A DNA stretch of 64,000 bases from Clostridiales bacterium. Its GTDB lineage: Bacteria; Bacillota; Clostridia; TANB77; CAG-508. Position 1 is the first letter of the stretch, and the number at the start of each line of letters is the position of its first letter. The stretch is taken from assembly GCA_015056485.1 (NCBI GenBank), contig SVGD01000001.1, forward strand, positions 133,094-197,093, read 5' to 3'. Below, piece by piece: positions 18,869-28,091 of the stretch. Under the pieces are notes generated by a model. It was given only the letters and a program-made list of their open reading frames with translations. It did not search any database and was not told where the DNA came from. The position numbers and the translations under genes are program-made.

Positions 18869-18900
18869 TAGAAAAAGTTAAATTAGATTAACTTTTTCTA
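18869..18900. promoter_or_regulatory. Perfect 13-bp inverted repeat in feoA-regulator spacer
   Basis: TAGAAAAAGTTAA, six-base spacer ATTAGA, then TTAACTTTTTCTA. It repeats the GTTAA core of the neighbouring dyad, so it may be an operator; it could also form a transcript hairpin. Confidence 0.5.
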
Positions 18901-18902
18901 TT

Positions 18903-18967
18903 CGGAAGTGAGAAATGGGAAGTGTGAATTTAAAAATCGCATCTCACACCTCTCACCTCACACATCA
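18903..18967. repeat. Intergenic hairpin repeat, family B copy 2
   Basis: GGAAGTGAGAAATGGGAAGTGTGA on the left, TCTCACACCTCTCACCTCACAC on the right; same blocks as 2757-2848 and 39990-40085. Confidence 0.7.
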
Positions 18968-19094
18968 TCCATAATTATTTCTATTTAAATAATTATGGAT
19001 TGTCCTAATTTATTAATTAAATATATTTCACATTTACTTTTTTTATGATATACTTTGTATATATTTATATAACATCTCTTATACGGAGGTTTTT

Positions 19095-19460
19095 ATGAAA
19101 GAATTATCAAAATCTATAGAAGATTATATTGAAACAATTTATATGATTGAACAAGAAAAAGGGGAAATAAAATCTGTTGATATTGCTGCTAAGTTGGGTG
19201 TATCAAAACCTGCTGTAAATAAAGCAATGAATGAACTAAATAAACTAAATTTAATTGAGAAGAGTAATTATAGCAATATAATTATGACTGAATCAGGTAG
19301 AAATTTAGCAAAAAAAGTATATGATAAACATATACTTGTATATAATTTTTTATTAAAAATTGGTGTTAGCAAAGAAATCGCTGAAATTGATTGTTGTAAA
19401 ATAGAACATGTAATAAGTCAAGAAACTGCTGATTGTTTAAAAAAATATTTAAATAAATAA
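19095..19460 (+). CDS. DtxR/MntR family metal-dependent regulator
   Basis: Winged-helix repressor of 121 residues: YIETIYMI near 12, DIAAKLGVSKPAVNKAMNEL recognition helix near 29-48, and the dimerisation/metal region with H and C residues (KHILVYNFL, CCKIEHVIS) near 75-110. There is no SH3-like third domain, as in MntR-size members. Divergent from feoAB with palindromes between, so control of Fe(II) uptake is the natural inference. GGAGG before ATG. Confidence 0.85.
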   Translation: MKELSKSIEDYIETIYMIEQEKGEIKSVDIAAKLGVSKPAVNKAMNELNKLNLIEKSNYSNIIMTESGRNLAKKVYDKHILVYNFLLKIGVSKEIAEIDCCKIEHVISQETADCLKKYLNK

Positions 19461-19462
19461 TT

Positions 19463-20179
19463 TTAAATTATTTTATATTCTTTTTCTAATTTTTCATTAA
19501 AAAACAATTTAGATATTATTTCTAATTCTTTATTTGATTCTTCAGGTATATCAAATGAAAAAATTTTTTTCGAATCTGCTAATATTATGTATCTTATTGC
19601 ATCTTTTGTAGTTTCTGAAATCTCTATTGCACCTTTATCCATTTTTCCACAATTCTTACATTTAAAACCATTATCTCTTAAACTAAAATATGAAAAATTT
19701 TCTTGATTTTTACAGACTTGGCAACTATCAATAACTGGTCTGAAACCTATTATTGATAAAAGTCTTAATTTAAATATTGAAATTATAAAATCCAGACTTT
19801 TATTAGTATTTGAAATTGTATATAATGTATTTAAATATAGTTGTAAAATTTTATAGCTATTTTGGTTCTCAGTTGTAACATCATTTATGATTTTTGTTAT
19901 ATGTGCTGCATATTTTAATTTGTCCAAATCAGTTCTTATATTATAAAACACTTCTATTGTTTCGCAAGAATTCACATTATATATATTCCCACTTTTATAT
20001 AACATAAATTCTCCAAAGCATAAAAACTGAGTGCCCGCCAACAATAAACTTCTAGGTCTTCTAGCTCCTTTAGCAACAGCCTCAACCTTTCCATTCGGCG
20101 TTAATATTGTTAACATTTTATCAAAATCTGCCATATTATTTTCTATAATTACTATTCCCTTCGTTTTTACTATTTTCAT
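19463..20179 (-). CDS. recO: DNA repair protein RecO
   Basis: Loads RecA onto SSB-coated DNA. N-terminal OB fold (TKGIVI start, GKVEAVAKGARRPRS near 30-45), helical middle, and the CQVC...CKNC zinc motif near 158-181. 238 residues, typical. Its start lies inside the end of yqzL (44-base overlap), so translation is likely coupled. Confidence 0.93.
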   Translation of the reverse strand: MKIVKTKGIVIIENNMADFDKMLTILTPNGKVEAVAKGARRPRSLLLAGTQFLCFGEFMLYKSGNIYNVNSCETIEVFYNIRTDLDKLKYAAHITKIINDVTTENQNSYKILQLYLNTLYTISNTNKSLDFIISIFKLRLLSIIGFRPVIDSCQVCKNQENFSYFSLRDNGFKCKNCGKMDKGAIEISETTKDAIRYIILADSKKIFSFDIPEESNKELEIISKLFFNEKLEKEYKII

Positions 20180-20288
20180 ATTTTTCCGCCTTTATAATTT
20201 GTTCCAAATCTTTCACTTGCTTTAGTTCTAAATATGTGTTTATATCTCCAGTATTTTTAAAAGTATTCCATGCAATTTGTTTTAACAT
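20136..20288 (-). CDS. yqzL: YqzL-like small protein between era and recO
   Basis: A 50-residue frame from ATG at 20288 (GGAGCGG six bases ahead) begins MLKQIAWNTFKNTGDINTYL, close to Bacillus YqzL in the W..F..TG.I..YL pattern, and sits at the YqzL position between era and recO. Function of YqzL is unknown. The last third overlaps recO in another frame. Confidence 0.8.
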   Translation of the reverse strand: MLKQIAWNTFKNTGDINTYLELKQVKDLEQIIKAEKYENSKNEGNSNYRK

Positions 20289-20352
20289 AAACATCCGCTC
20301 CTTTGCAATACTTATCTTTTGTAATTTTGAAAAAAATATGCATTACACCCTA

Positions 20353-21252
20353 TCACATTTCAAATTTTTTCACAATACTATCTTTGTCCTGCCATCCTTC
20401 TTTTACTTTCACCCAAAGTTTCAAATTAACCTTAGTATCCAACATTTTTTCAATATCTTGTCTTGAATATGTTCCTATTCTTTTTAACATAGCTCCGTTT
20501 TTTCCAATAATTATTCCTTTATGGGAATCTCTTAAACAATAAATTGTAGCCTCTATATCATATATATCTTCTTTTTTTGAAGTTTTTCTCATCGTCATTT
20601 TTTCAGTTTCAACATATATACCATGTGGCACTTCCTCATCTAATAACTTTAATGCTTTTTCTCTAATTATTTCTTCAGCTAATTGTCTTATAGTTTGGTC
20701 TGTATATTCATCATCTTCATAATATTTAGGTCCTTCTGGCAAATATTTTTCAATTTGTTCTAATATTGTATTAGTATTTTGACTATTCATTGCAGATACT
20801 GGAATAATTTCTTTGAAATCATATTCTTTACTATACATCTCTATTATTTGTAATAATTTTTCTTTTTCTACTAAATCCATTTTATTTATTATTAAAATAG
20901 TTTTTGGCTTCAACTCTTTTAACTTATCTAAAATTATTCTGTCACCTTTTCCTATTGTATTAGAAGTTGCTTCAACTACAAATAAAGTAATATCTACACT
21001 AGAAATTGCATTCCATGCTGTTTCTAGCATAGTTTCTCCTAGTTTTGTTTTTGGTTTATGAATTCCAGGCGTATCTATAAAAATAATTTGCGAATTCTCC
21101 CTATTAATTATAGCTTTGATAGCTGTTCTTGTAGTTTGATTTTTATATGTTGTTATAGCAACTTTTTCACCTACTAAACTATTTATTAAAGTTGATTTTC
21201 CAACATTAGTTCTTCCTATTATCGCTCCAAATCCAGATTTGAAATTTCCCAT
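20353..21252 (-). CDS. era: GTPase Era
   Basis: Ribosome-assembly GTPase for the 30S subunit. G1 GRTNVGKSTL near 13, G2 TTRTA, G3 DTPGIH near 60, G4 NKMD near 122, G5 SAMN near 154; the C-terminal KH domain has EEVPHGIYVE and IIGKNGAMLKRIG near 255-270. 299 residues, full length. Part of the leftward yqfC-to-recO cluster. Confidence 0.96.
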   Translation of the reverse strand: MGNFKSGFGAIIGRTNVGKSTLINSLVGEKVAITTYKNQTTRTAIKAIINRENSQIIFIDTPGIHKPKTKLGETMLETAWNAISSVDITLFVVEATSNTIGKGDRIILDKLKELKPKTILIINKMDLVEKEKLLQIIEMYSKEYDFKEIIPVSAMNSQNTNTILEQIEKYLPEGPKYYEDDEYTDQTIRQLAEEIIREKALKLLDEEVPHGIYVETEKMTMRKTSKKEDIYDIEATIYCLRDSHKGIIIGKNGAMLKRIGTYSRQDIEKMLDTKVNLKLWVKVKEGWQDKDSIVKKFEM

Positions 21253-21277
21253 TTTTTCCTCCTTAATTATATATCAT

Positions 21278-21312
21278 AAAAATTGCTAAATTTGTAGAAT
21301 TTAGCAATTTTT
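21278..21312 (-). terminator. Intrinsic terminator downstream of the DUF3048 gene
   Basis: AAATTGCTAAATT...AATTTAGCAATTTTT hairpin with A/T tails, between DUF3048 and era. Era would need read-through or its own promoter. Confidence 0.7.
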
Positions 21313-21322
21313 AAAATTTATA

Positions 21323-22402
21323 TTATTCAATTGTTAAAGTTTGTCCTTGTGGTTGTATTTGAATGAATGTATTTCCATCATTAACGTTTATTTCTTCACC
21401 ATTTTCATATTTATATACAGTTTGACTACTATGAGATGTTTTCTCCCATGTTATTGGAACTGCATACCCATCTGTAATGTAATATCCTTTACCTGTTCCA
21501 ACATTATTAAATTCTTGTCTTCCCTTATCGTCTCCACTAATTGTATAATTATAAACTTGATATGTTATTATATTTTTAGCAGTATATTGTTCACCTGTTA
21601 CTAAATCTGTATTAGGTGTTCCACTCATGCTTCTTTTATAAAATTTATTTTCTTCATCATATTCATAACTTGTTGAATGATAATCTGAATATCTAATATA
21701 TACACTATTAGCAGGAATAGCATTTTCCTTTTTGCTTAAATCCACTTCGTTAACACTATAGTTTAATAGTAAATCCTTATTTGTATCTCTATCAATTCCT
21801 TTTTCTGCAGCTAATTCTTTTAACTCTTTCATATTTGTAAATCCTGTATGTTCATACGCCCTATTTAAAGATGTATCCCTGAAAAATGTATTTCCACCCG
21901 CTGACATACCGTCTATATCATTAATTCCTGAAGATGAAATTCTTGAATATGCTAAATCGCTACCTCCCCAGTGTACAAATATGGCATCATTTTCTTCAGC
22001 ATAATCTAAAAAGTAATGTCTTGCACTTCTTACTGAACCTATTTTTGCTGTATCTGCATCTTTATATAAAGCCATCATTCTAGTTATTCCACCTTCTGCA
22101 ATTAATTCGTATACTAAATATGCATCTTGCACTCCAGATTGTGGCCAAGCAGCATGATTATTATTTATCATTACCGCATATGGTCTAGATTTAGAATTTA
22201 CATCTACAATGTCTATTTCCTTCAAAACAACTTTCATCGCTTCTTCAGATGGTTCTACTGCAGTTTGCGTTGTTTCATTCTTATTTCCACCTAAAAAAAT
22301 TATTCCGCAAACTATTCCTACAACAAGCACTACAGCTATTAAAACTATTATTAATATTTTATTTTTATTTGTTTTACTTTTTCTATTTTCTCTTCTTCCC
22401 AT
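21323..22402 (-). CDS. DUF3048 (YerB-like) membrane-anchored protein
   Basis: After a basic N terminus one transmembrane helix (about 15-36) anchors a large extracellular domain. Signature stretches of DUF3048: RPYAVMINNNHAAWPQSG near 78-95, AYLVYELIAEGGITRMMALY near 100-118 and IGSVRSARHYFLDYA near 126; HWGGSDLAYS follows. 359 residues. Role unknown; family members sit at the cell surface. Here it lies unusually between ybeY and era. Confidence 0.85.
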   Translation of the reverse strand: MGRRENRKSKTNKNKILIIVLIAVVLVVGIVCGIIFLGGNKNETTQTAVEPSEEAMKVVLKEIDIVDVNSKSRPYAVMINNNHAAWPQSGVQDAYLVYELIAEGGITRMMALYKDADTAKIGSVRSARHYFLDYAEENDAIFVHWGGSDLAYSRISSSGINDIDGMSAGGNTFFRDTSLNRAYEHTGFTNMKELKELAAEKGIDRDTNKDLLLNYSVNEVDLSKKENAIPANSVYIRYSDYHSTSYEYDEENKFYKRSMSGTPNTDLVTGEQYTAKNIITYQVYNYTISGDDKGRQEFNNVGTGKGYYITDGYAVPITWEKTSHSSQTVYKYENGEEINVNDGNTFIQIQPQGQTLTIE

Positions 22403-22421
22403 TTTATACTCCTTTTACTAA

Positions 22422-22871
22422 CTATATTTTTGCTAAAATTTCTTCTTCTTTTTTTCTCATTACTTTTTTGTCTTCTTCTTCTATATGGTCATATCCTAAT
22501 AAATGACAAAATCCATGTACTACCATATATGATAATTCCCTTTCAAAACTATGTTCATATTCAACTGCTTGTTCTTTTACTTTTTCAATCGAAATTACTA
22601 TATCTCCTAAAATATAATAATTTTTATTATCTAGATTAACTAATTCTTCTTTTTCAAACATTGGAAATGACAAAACATCTGTTGTCTTATCTATATTCCT
22701 ATATTGTTTATTAAGTTCTTGTATTTTTTTTGGATTAGTTAAAGTAACATTAACTGTTAATTTTTTATTCTTTAATTCACTTTCAAAGCAGCTATTTAAA
22801 ACTTTATTTACAATATTTAAATATTCTTCATTTTCTTCTATATCTAAAAAAATTATTTCTGAAATTTCCAT
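22422..22871 (-). CDS. ybeY: Endoribonuclease YbeY
   Basis: Zinc-dependent RNase in rRNA maturation and ribosome quality control. 149 residues. TDVLSFP near 84 and the metal motif HGFCHLLGYDH near 122-132 (H-x3-H-x5-H) are intact. Starts inside the end of the upstream unknown gene (19-base overlap). Confidence 0.95.
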   Translation of the reverse strand: MEISEIIFLDIEENEEYLNIVNKVLNSCFESELKNKKLTVNVTLTNPKKIQELNKQYRNIDKTTDVLSFPMFEKEELVNLDNKNYYILGDIVISIEKVKEQAVEYEHSFERELSYMVVHGFCHLLGYDHIEEEDKKVMRKKEEEILAKI

Positions 22872-24046
22872 TCTTTTTTTACATAAGCTCCTTCTGATTT
22901 ATAACTATTTTTTATTGTTTTAATAACTCCAAACTCTGTTAACTTTTGTTTGAATTTAGAAATTAATTCTTCTGATTTTATATTGTTTTTACGTAAGTAT
23001 TTTATATATGATTTTAAAAATAAGATTTCTTTTTCTTTTTCTCTTTCAGTACTTATAATATTCTTTAAGTTCCTATATTCTTCTTGAAAAATCTTATATT
23101 CTTCTCTTTCTTCTGGCTTGTCCCAATATATTTTTGTAGATAATAACTCATAATTATAATTTTCAATTAGTTCTATTAACATATTATATGCAGTTTTCTC
23201 TTTATTTTTATTTGTTGCATTTAGCATAATTAAATTATTTTGTTTTATAATTTCCTTATAACATTGTTCTGCAACAATTGGTGGTAAACTATGAGTAAAC
23301 AATAATCTACTTAAATTAATTAATGTCATTTTTTGTTTTATTTTGTCAATTTCATTTAATTTTCCAACACTTGCGCTCTCATATTCTTCATATCTTTTTA
23401 TTACATTAACCATATCATTTGTTTTGTTTAACTTAATTTTAACAGGTAATATATCAGATGCATATGTTTCCAATGTTGAAAAAATCTTTTGATATACTTT
23501 AGCTATTTCTTCATTTTTGTTTCCTGATAATTGAACGGAATAATTTTTTAGTAACCCTTTATTCAACATATCCATTTTAGAAACATAAAAATCGTTATAT
23601 TTTTCTAATGCATTTTCCTTCTTTTGTGATGATAATGATTCGTAATCTATATTTAATAAATATTCTTGTTTCTTGTATTTGTATTCTAAATACTGTTTTT
23701 CCTTTAGACTAACTATTGTATAATATTTTGACAAAGCAGTCTTTTCAAAATTTGATGCTGTATTATTTTTCACCTTTTTATATAATGAATCTAATATATA
23801 TTTATCTATAGATTCTAAATATAATACATAAGCATCTTCATATTTTTTTAATAATATTTCTTTCTTTTCCTCATTATTTTCTACAGTATAATTATAGTAA
23901 TTCTTTATTACGCTATTTCTTTTTATAGTAATTATAATATTATTGAAGCTTACTTTTGTAGGAATCAATAATTTTGTTATATTTGTAGTAATTTTTGAAA
24001 AAAACGTTTTATTAGTATCCAAAACTTTAAGGCTCTTTTGTTCCAT
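22853..24046 (-). CDS. Unknown 397-residue protein between yqfD and ybeY
   Basis: I do not recognise a family. The protein is Lys/Glu/Tyr/Asn-rich and largely helical, with predicted coiled-coil stretches and two moderately hydrophobic pieces (SKITTNITKLLIPTKVSFNNIIITI near 17-41 and MTLINLSRLLFTHSLPPIV near 240-258). The start follows yqfD by 14 bases. In Bacillus this slot holds phoH, but no P-loop is present here, so it is not a diverged PhoH; it may be the remains of the membrane HD hydrolase PgpH only in position, not in sequence. Confidence 0.55.
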   Translation of the reverse strand: MEQKSLKVLDTNKTFFSKITTNITKLLIPTKVSFNNIIITIKRNSVIKNYYNYTVENNEEKKEILLKKYEDAYVLYLESIDKYILDSLYKKVKNNTASNFEKTALSKYYTIVSLKEKQYLEYKYKKQEYLLNIDYESLSSQKKENALEKYNDFYVSKMDMLNKGLLKNYSVQLSGNKNEEIAKVYQKIFSTLETYASDILPVKIKLNKTNDMVNVIKRYEEYESASVGKLNEIDKIKQKMTLINLSRLLFTHSLPPIVAEQCYKEIIKQNNLIMLNATNKNKEKTAYNMLIELIENYNYELLSTKIYWDKPEEREEYKIFQEEYRNLKNIISTEREKEKEILFLKSYIKYLRKNNIKSEELISKFKQKLTEFGVIKTIKNSYKSEGAYVKKEWKFQK

Positions 24047-24060
24047 ATTATCACCATTCC

Positions 24061-25246
24061 TTAAAAAACTATTTTCTCTTCTGTTCCAATTTCTTCTAAA
24101 ACTTCGTATATAATTTCAAGCTCTATCCCATCATCAAATTTATATACATTTACTTGCTCATTAATAATGTCATCTTTGCTTTCAATTTCTTCTAATAGTT
24201 CAGTTTCTAGCTTTGTTTTTGCAACCTCTAATAACTCTTCTTCCGTATATATTACTTCTTCATAGTAAAATTCAGAATTAGTCATTTTTATAATTTCAAT
24301 TGGTAAATAAAAATTAGAAAACAGATTCATTTTTTTACTTTCCATTATTGTATCATAATTTTTAAATTTTGAAAGAGTTTTATAAAAATTTATTGTAAAA
24401 TTATTTATTTTTATACTATATTTTGTTTCCGTAGCATTCGAAGGTTTCTTTAATTGCTGTTTATAGGAAAATTTTTCCTTTTTTGAATACCAAATTTTAG
24501 CTTGTATATCTGCTAAGCTATGAACATATCTTGTTCCTGTGTATTTCCCTTCTAAATATCCACCAACTAGCATAGTTCCTTCTCTAATAATATCCCCTTC
24601 TTTTACTAGGGCAGTACCGTTTTGTACATTTAATCTAGTAATTATACCGAGCCTTTTCAGACACTATATTACAATAATCATTCTCATCTATTATATTTGG
24701 TTTTTCTTCTCTTGCTACCACCTCAATAATTGCATTTGTCCCTTTTAGTGTTATTCCAAGCCATGCTATATCATTTCTTTTTAATCTAATTTCATTTATA
24801 ATATCAGTTGTGTTTATTTTAGATTTTAAAACCCCTGTATCTAATCCTAAGTTGTTTAATTCCTGTAGTATTTCCGTTTTATTTATTTTTTCATCTCCTG
24901 TTATTTCTATATTCCAAATAAATTGAGATATAATTATCAATACAATTGCTATAAAAAGTAAAAATCCTGCAAATATTTTTCTTTTTCTATATTTATGAAG
25001 TAATATTGGTAATCCTTTCTTTTTTTCTATTGACACTTTCATACTTACTTTTCTTGCTATATCCTTTAATTGTTTATATTCTTTTATACTAATATTAGCA
25101 TATAATATTGTTGCTCTTTCTCTTTTTATATTCCATAAAAAAATTTTTTTACTAGTACATATATTTATAAATCTTTCTATATAATAACTTTCAACTTTTA
25201 TATTAACATATCCCAATATATAATTTAGAATTATTTTTACAAACAC
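24061..25246 (-). CDS. yqfD: Sporulation protein YqfD, +1 frameshift
   Basis: Stage IV sporulation membrane protein of unknown biochemical role. First part: GYVNIKVES start, RKIFAGFLLFIAIVLIIISQFIWNIEI membrane helix (stated in pieces: RKIFAGFLLF, IVLIIISQFIW) and WLGITLKGTNAIIEVVARE near 165. The zero frame then reads GCT CGG TAT; dropping C at 24649 gives KAGIITRLNVQNGTALVKEGD, the conserved YqfD segment, and continues to LEGKYTGTRYVHS and the stop at 24061. 1186 bases equals 394 codons, stop and one base, a normal size. Follows yqfC by four bases. Confidence 0.88.
24646..24652 (-). other. +1 frameshift site GCT-C-GGT in yqfD
   Basis: The C at 24649 follows 199 in-frame codons; restored codon GGT is the Gly of the AGxIT motif. 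Confidence 0.85.
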
Positions 25247-25250
25247 CTTT

Positions 25251-25526
25251 TTAATTATTCCTTTCTAAATCTAAACTTTCAATTTTTCCTTTTATTAAAA
25301 TATCATCATCCGTAATTTGCTTTAAAGATAAATTAAAACCATTTATATTGATTTCTCCTATTTCAGTATTTATTTTTATATAAAATTCTTCATATTCTAA
25401 TATTCCTTTATAATTTTCTATTAATATTTCATCAAATCCTAATATGGTTATTTTTGTATTGTAGCTATTAATTTCTTTAGGTACTTCTAACATGTTTAGT
25501 ATTTCATTTTTCCTTTTGCTTTTCAA
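25251..25526 (-). CDS. yqfC: YabP/YqfC family sporulation protein
   Basis: About 91 residues from a TTG at 25526 (GGGAGA eight bases before); an upstream in-frame GTG at 25544 is less well placed. Sequence pattern MLEVPKEI...ITILGFDEILIENYKGILEY...I.ING.NL is that of the YabP/YqfC family. Head of the yqfC-yqfD pair, likely made in the mother cell under SigE as in Bacillus (known for the family; not visible here). Confidence 0.88.
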   Translation of the reverse strand: MKSKRKNEILNMLEVPKEINSYNTKITILGFDEILIENYKGILEYEEFYIKINTEIGEININGFNLSLKQITDDDILIKGKIESLDLERNN

Positions 25527-25552
25527 AAATATTTCTCCCTTCACTACAAAGT

Positions 25553-25583
25553 GTCGGGTCGCTGGGGGCAGCGACCCCTACAT
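25553..25583. repeat. GC-rich hairpin repeat, family A copy 2
   Basis: GTCGGGTCGCTGGGGGCAGCGACCCCTAC, between yqfC and the deacetylase gene. Confidence 0.75.
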
Positions 25584-25598
25584 GATTTTTAAAACATC

Positions 25599-26408
25599 TT
25601 AATTAACAAAATCATTTAAGCTTTTGAATTCATATCCTTGTTCTTTTATTTCTTTTATAACTTCTGATAAAATTTCACAATTATCTGATGACGTTGCATG
25701 TAATAATATTATTTCTCCATTATGAACATTATCTAAAATTTTCTCCTTTGCATATTTTTGTTTTCCTTGTTTTTTTGTATCCCAATCATCATATGCAAAA
25801 CTCCACATCACTGTTTTATATCCTAATGACTTACACACACTTAAGGTTCTTTCACTAAACTCACCTTTAGGTGGTCTTATATATTCCATTTCATATCCGA
25901 ATTTTTCATATAATGCTGCATGTAAATTCATTACTTCTTCTTTTATTTTTTCATCTGTTATATCAGGCATTGAATAATGATTTACTGTGTGATTTCCTAC
26001 GATATGGCCTTCATCAATCATTCTTTTTACTAAATCTGGTGATGTATTTAAGTAGTGAGCTGTTATAAAAAATATTGCTTTTACATTATTATCCTTTAAT
26101 GTGTCTAATATTTTAGAAGTGTATCCCGCTTCATATCCATTATCAAATGTTAGATATACATACTTTTCTTCATTATTTCCCATGGCAATTCCATCATATT
26201 CTTGCAGTAATTTTAAATTACTACTACCTAAATCTGGTTGCTCATGATTTTCTGCTCGTTTAATTCCCCAACCTATTTTTTTATTTGATAAAACTTGAGA
26301 ATTAGTAGTTACAGTTGTTTGGTTTAAATTATTATTTAATAGAGTAATACTAAATACAAATACACAAGTTATTAAACCTAAAATAATATATCCAATTTTA
26401 TTTTTCAT
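25599..26408 (-). CDS. Polysaccharide deacetylase, PdaA-like
   Basis: Predicted extracellular NodB-fold de-N-acetylase of peptidoglycan, likely in cortex muramic-delta-lactam formation. One N-terminal membrane helix (5-24), then TFDNGYEAGY (metal Asp pair, near 87), GHIVGNHTVNH (metal His pair, near 130-140), RPPKGEFSE near 170 and HATSSDN near 237. The DNGYE form of motif 1 and the GWGIKR lead-in near 46 are typical of spore PdaA proteins. 269 residues. Neighbouring spore genes support the role. Confidence 0.87.
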   Translation of the reverse strand: MKNKIGYIILGLITCVFVFSITLLNNNLNQTTVTTNSQVLSNKKIGWGIKRAENHEQPDLGSSNLKLLQEYDGIAMGNNEEKYVYLTFDNGYEAGYTSKILDTLKDNNVKAIFFITAHYLNTSPDLVKRMIDEGHIVGNHTVNHYSMPDITDEKIKEEVMNLHAALYEKFGYEMEYIRPPKGEFSERTLSVCKSLGYKTVMWSFAYDDWDTKKQGKQKYAKEKILDNVHNGEIILLHATSSDNCEILSEVIKEIKEQGYEFKSLNDFVN

Positions 26409-26439
26409 ATTTTCTCTCCTTTTTTATTTTTATCTTTTC

Positions 26440-26578
26440 GTAGGGGTCGGTCTCGACCGACTCGTGGGCTAGTCAAGACTAGCCCCTACAACAAAATTGC
26501 AAAGCAATTTTGTATTATTCATCATTCATTATTCACCATTAACTATTCACTAAGCAAAGCGCATCTGCCCCTACAATA
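26440..26578. repeat. GC-rich hairpin repeat, family A copy 3, plus A/T hairpins
   Basis: GTAGGGGTCGGTCTCGACCGAC and GGCTAGTCAAGACTAGCCCCTAC at 26440-26490, followed by ATTATTCATCATTCATTATTCA-type short repeats and a second CCCCTAC end near 26572. No gene in 26409-26687. Confidence 0.75.
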
Positions 26579-26627
26579 TTTGCAGTGAAAATTGCATTGT
26601 CTTATTTAATTCTATGAATTTGAGCAT

Positions 26628-26666
26628 AAAAAAATAACTAAAGATTTTACTCTTTAGTTATTTTGT
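26628..26666 (-). terminator. Intrinsic terminator of the surface protein gene
   Basis: AATAACTAAAGA...TCTTTAGTTATT stem flanked by A and T runs, 22 bases after the stop at 26688. Confidence 0.75.
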
Positions 26667-26687
26667 AAAATGATTATTTATATTTAA

Positions 26688-27833
26688 TTAGAATTTTTTC
26701 TTAATAACTATAAATACTATAAAAGCTATTCCTAAAATTATTGATATTTTATCAATTAAGATTATTGAACTACCTGTTTTTGGTGTCTCATCTTTTTCCT
26801 TTATTTCTTCTGATGATTTAAATTCTTCTTCAGTATTATTATCATTCTCTATTAATCCAACTGTTACTGTTGATTTTGTACCGTAAAAGTGTTGTGAAAA
26901 ATCTGAATATGAAAGCACCTTTTTCAACTCTATTGTATCATCATCATAAAATGTATATCCTTCTTCTAAAAGATTTATAGGTGAATATGTTTCTCCTTGC
27001 TCTGAATAGTAAGTAGAGAAAATACTAATAGCTCCTTCATTTTCTTGTCCATCTGTAGAAGTTGCTGTATATTTTCCACCACTTAAACTAACTGAAATAT
27101 CACTATTACTTATATTTAATGCTGATTTTGTTCCTTCAAAATTTCCACCCTTTATTTTCAAATTTACATTAGTCCAAGCAGATACTAGTATACCATAATT
27201 TTCTCCAACAAAATCTCCTTTATTTATTGTCATTTTCCCAGTATTCACATAGCATGCAGATTCTTTCCCATTAAAAGTTCCTCCATTTATGATTGCTTCA
27301 TAAACACTAATATCACCATGTATATTAAGAAAAATAGCATTTGAATTTAAGCTTTTAAGTTTTCCTCCGTTTATCGTTATATTACCATACATACAATTTA
27401 TAATGTCATCATATGATGTAAATTCTCCAGAATTTATTACAAGATTTCCTCCGTCCATAAGAAAAATATAACCTAAATCTCCATTATTATTAACTTTTCC
27501 TCCTCCTACTGAGTCACTAAATATTAGCGTTCCACTTTTTAAATAGAACATTTTTCCCATTGTATTTCCTTGAAATTCATTCCCTGCTAAATCAATTTCT
27601 AATTTTTTATCTCCTGCATCTATTATTATAATATTATTATCAAAATAATCTCCTAAAGTAACTGTTCCATTTAATGTTACTTTATCTCCTTCCACAGTTG
27701 CATTACCTAATGCATTTGCTAATTCCTCCGCATTTGTTACTGTAATATCAGCTGCATTAATTATACTTGGGCAAAACATTATTATTACTAAAACCATTAG
27801 CATTATACTAACTAAACAAAAGGATTTTTTCAT
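26688..27833 (-). CDS. Secreted beta-helix surface protein with TPKTG wall anchor
   Basis: Signal peptide (KKSFCLVSIMLMVLVIIMFC, 2-21), then repeated short strands of the right-handed beta-helix/pectate-lyase-like type with recurring ITINGGxx, LVINSGxF, INGGTF and ISGGxY turns (about 60-270), a stalk, and ETPKTGS near 350 followed by a hydrophobic helix and a KKKF tail. That is a sortase signal with Thr in place of Leu. Probably an adhesin or glycan-binding surface protein; no enzymatic residues can be assigned. Confidence 0.7.
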   Translation of the reverse strand: MKKSFCLVSIMLMVLVIIMFCPSIINAADITVTNAEELANALGNATVEGDKVTLNGTVTLGDYFDNNIIIIDAGDKKLEIDLAGNEFQGNTMGKMFYLKSGTLIFSDSVGGGKVNNNGDLGYIFLMDGGNLVINSGEFTSYDDIINCMYGNITINGGKLKSLNSNAIFLNIHGDISVYEAIINGGTFNGKESACYVNTGKMTINKGDFVGENYGILVSAWTNVNLKIKGGNFEGTKSALNISNSDISVSLSGGKYTATSTDGQENEGAISIFSTYYSEQGETYSPINLLEEGYTFYDDDTIELKKVLSYSDFSQHFYGTKSTVTVGLIENDNNTEEEFKSSEEIKEKDETPKTGSSIILIDKISIILGIAFIVFIVIKKKF

Positions 27834-28091
27834 ATATTCCTCCTTTACTTTTATTTTATATTTATATATTTATTTTTATCATATTATATGTATTCGTGCA
27901 ATAGTTTTTATTTTTTGATTTTATTATATAAAAGCTATAAAATTATATAAATTTGGCAAAATTACTTATATATTATTTATAATTTATATGTTGTTGAATA
28001 TTGTAATTTTACAAATTATATTTTTATCATTTGTATTATTATTGAAGTTTAAAAAATTTAATGATATAATTCGACATTGAGGGGGATTTAT

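Noticed and set aside
22853..24046. PhoH-family gene expected between yqfD and ybeY
   Set aside because: No Walker A or B motif in the protein at this position.
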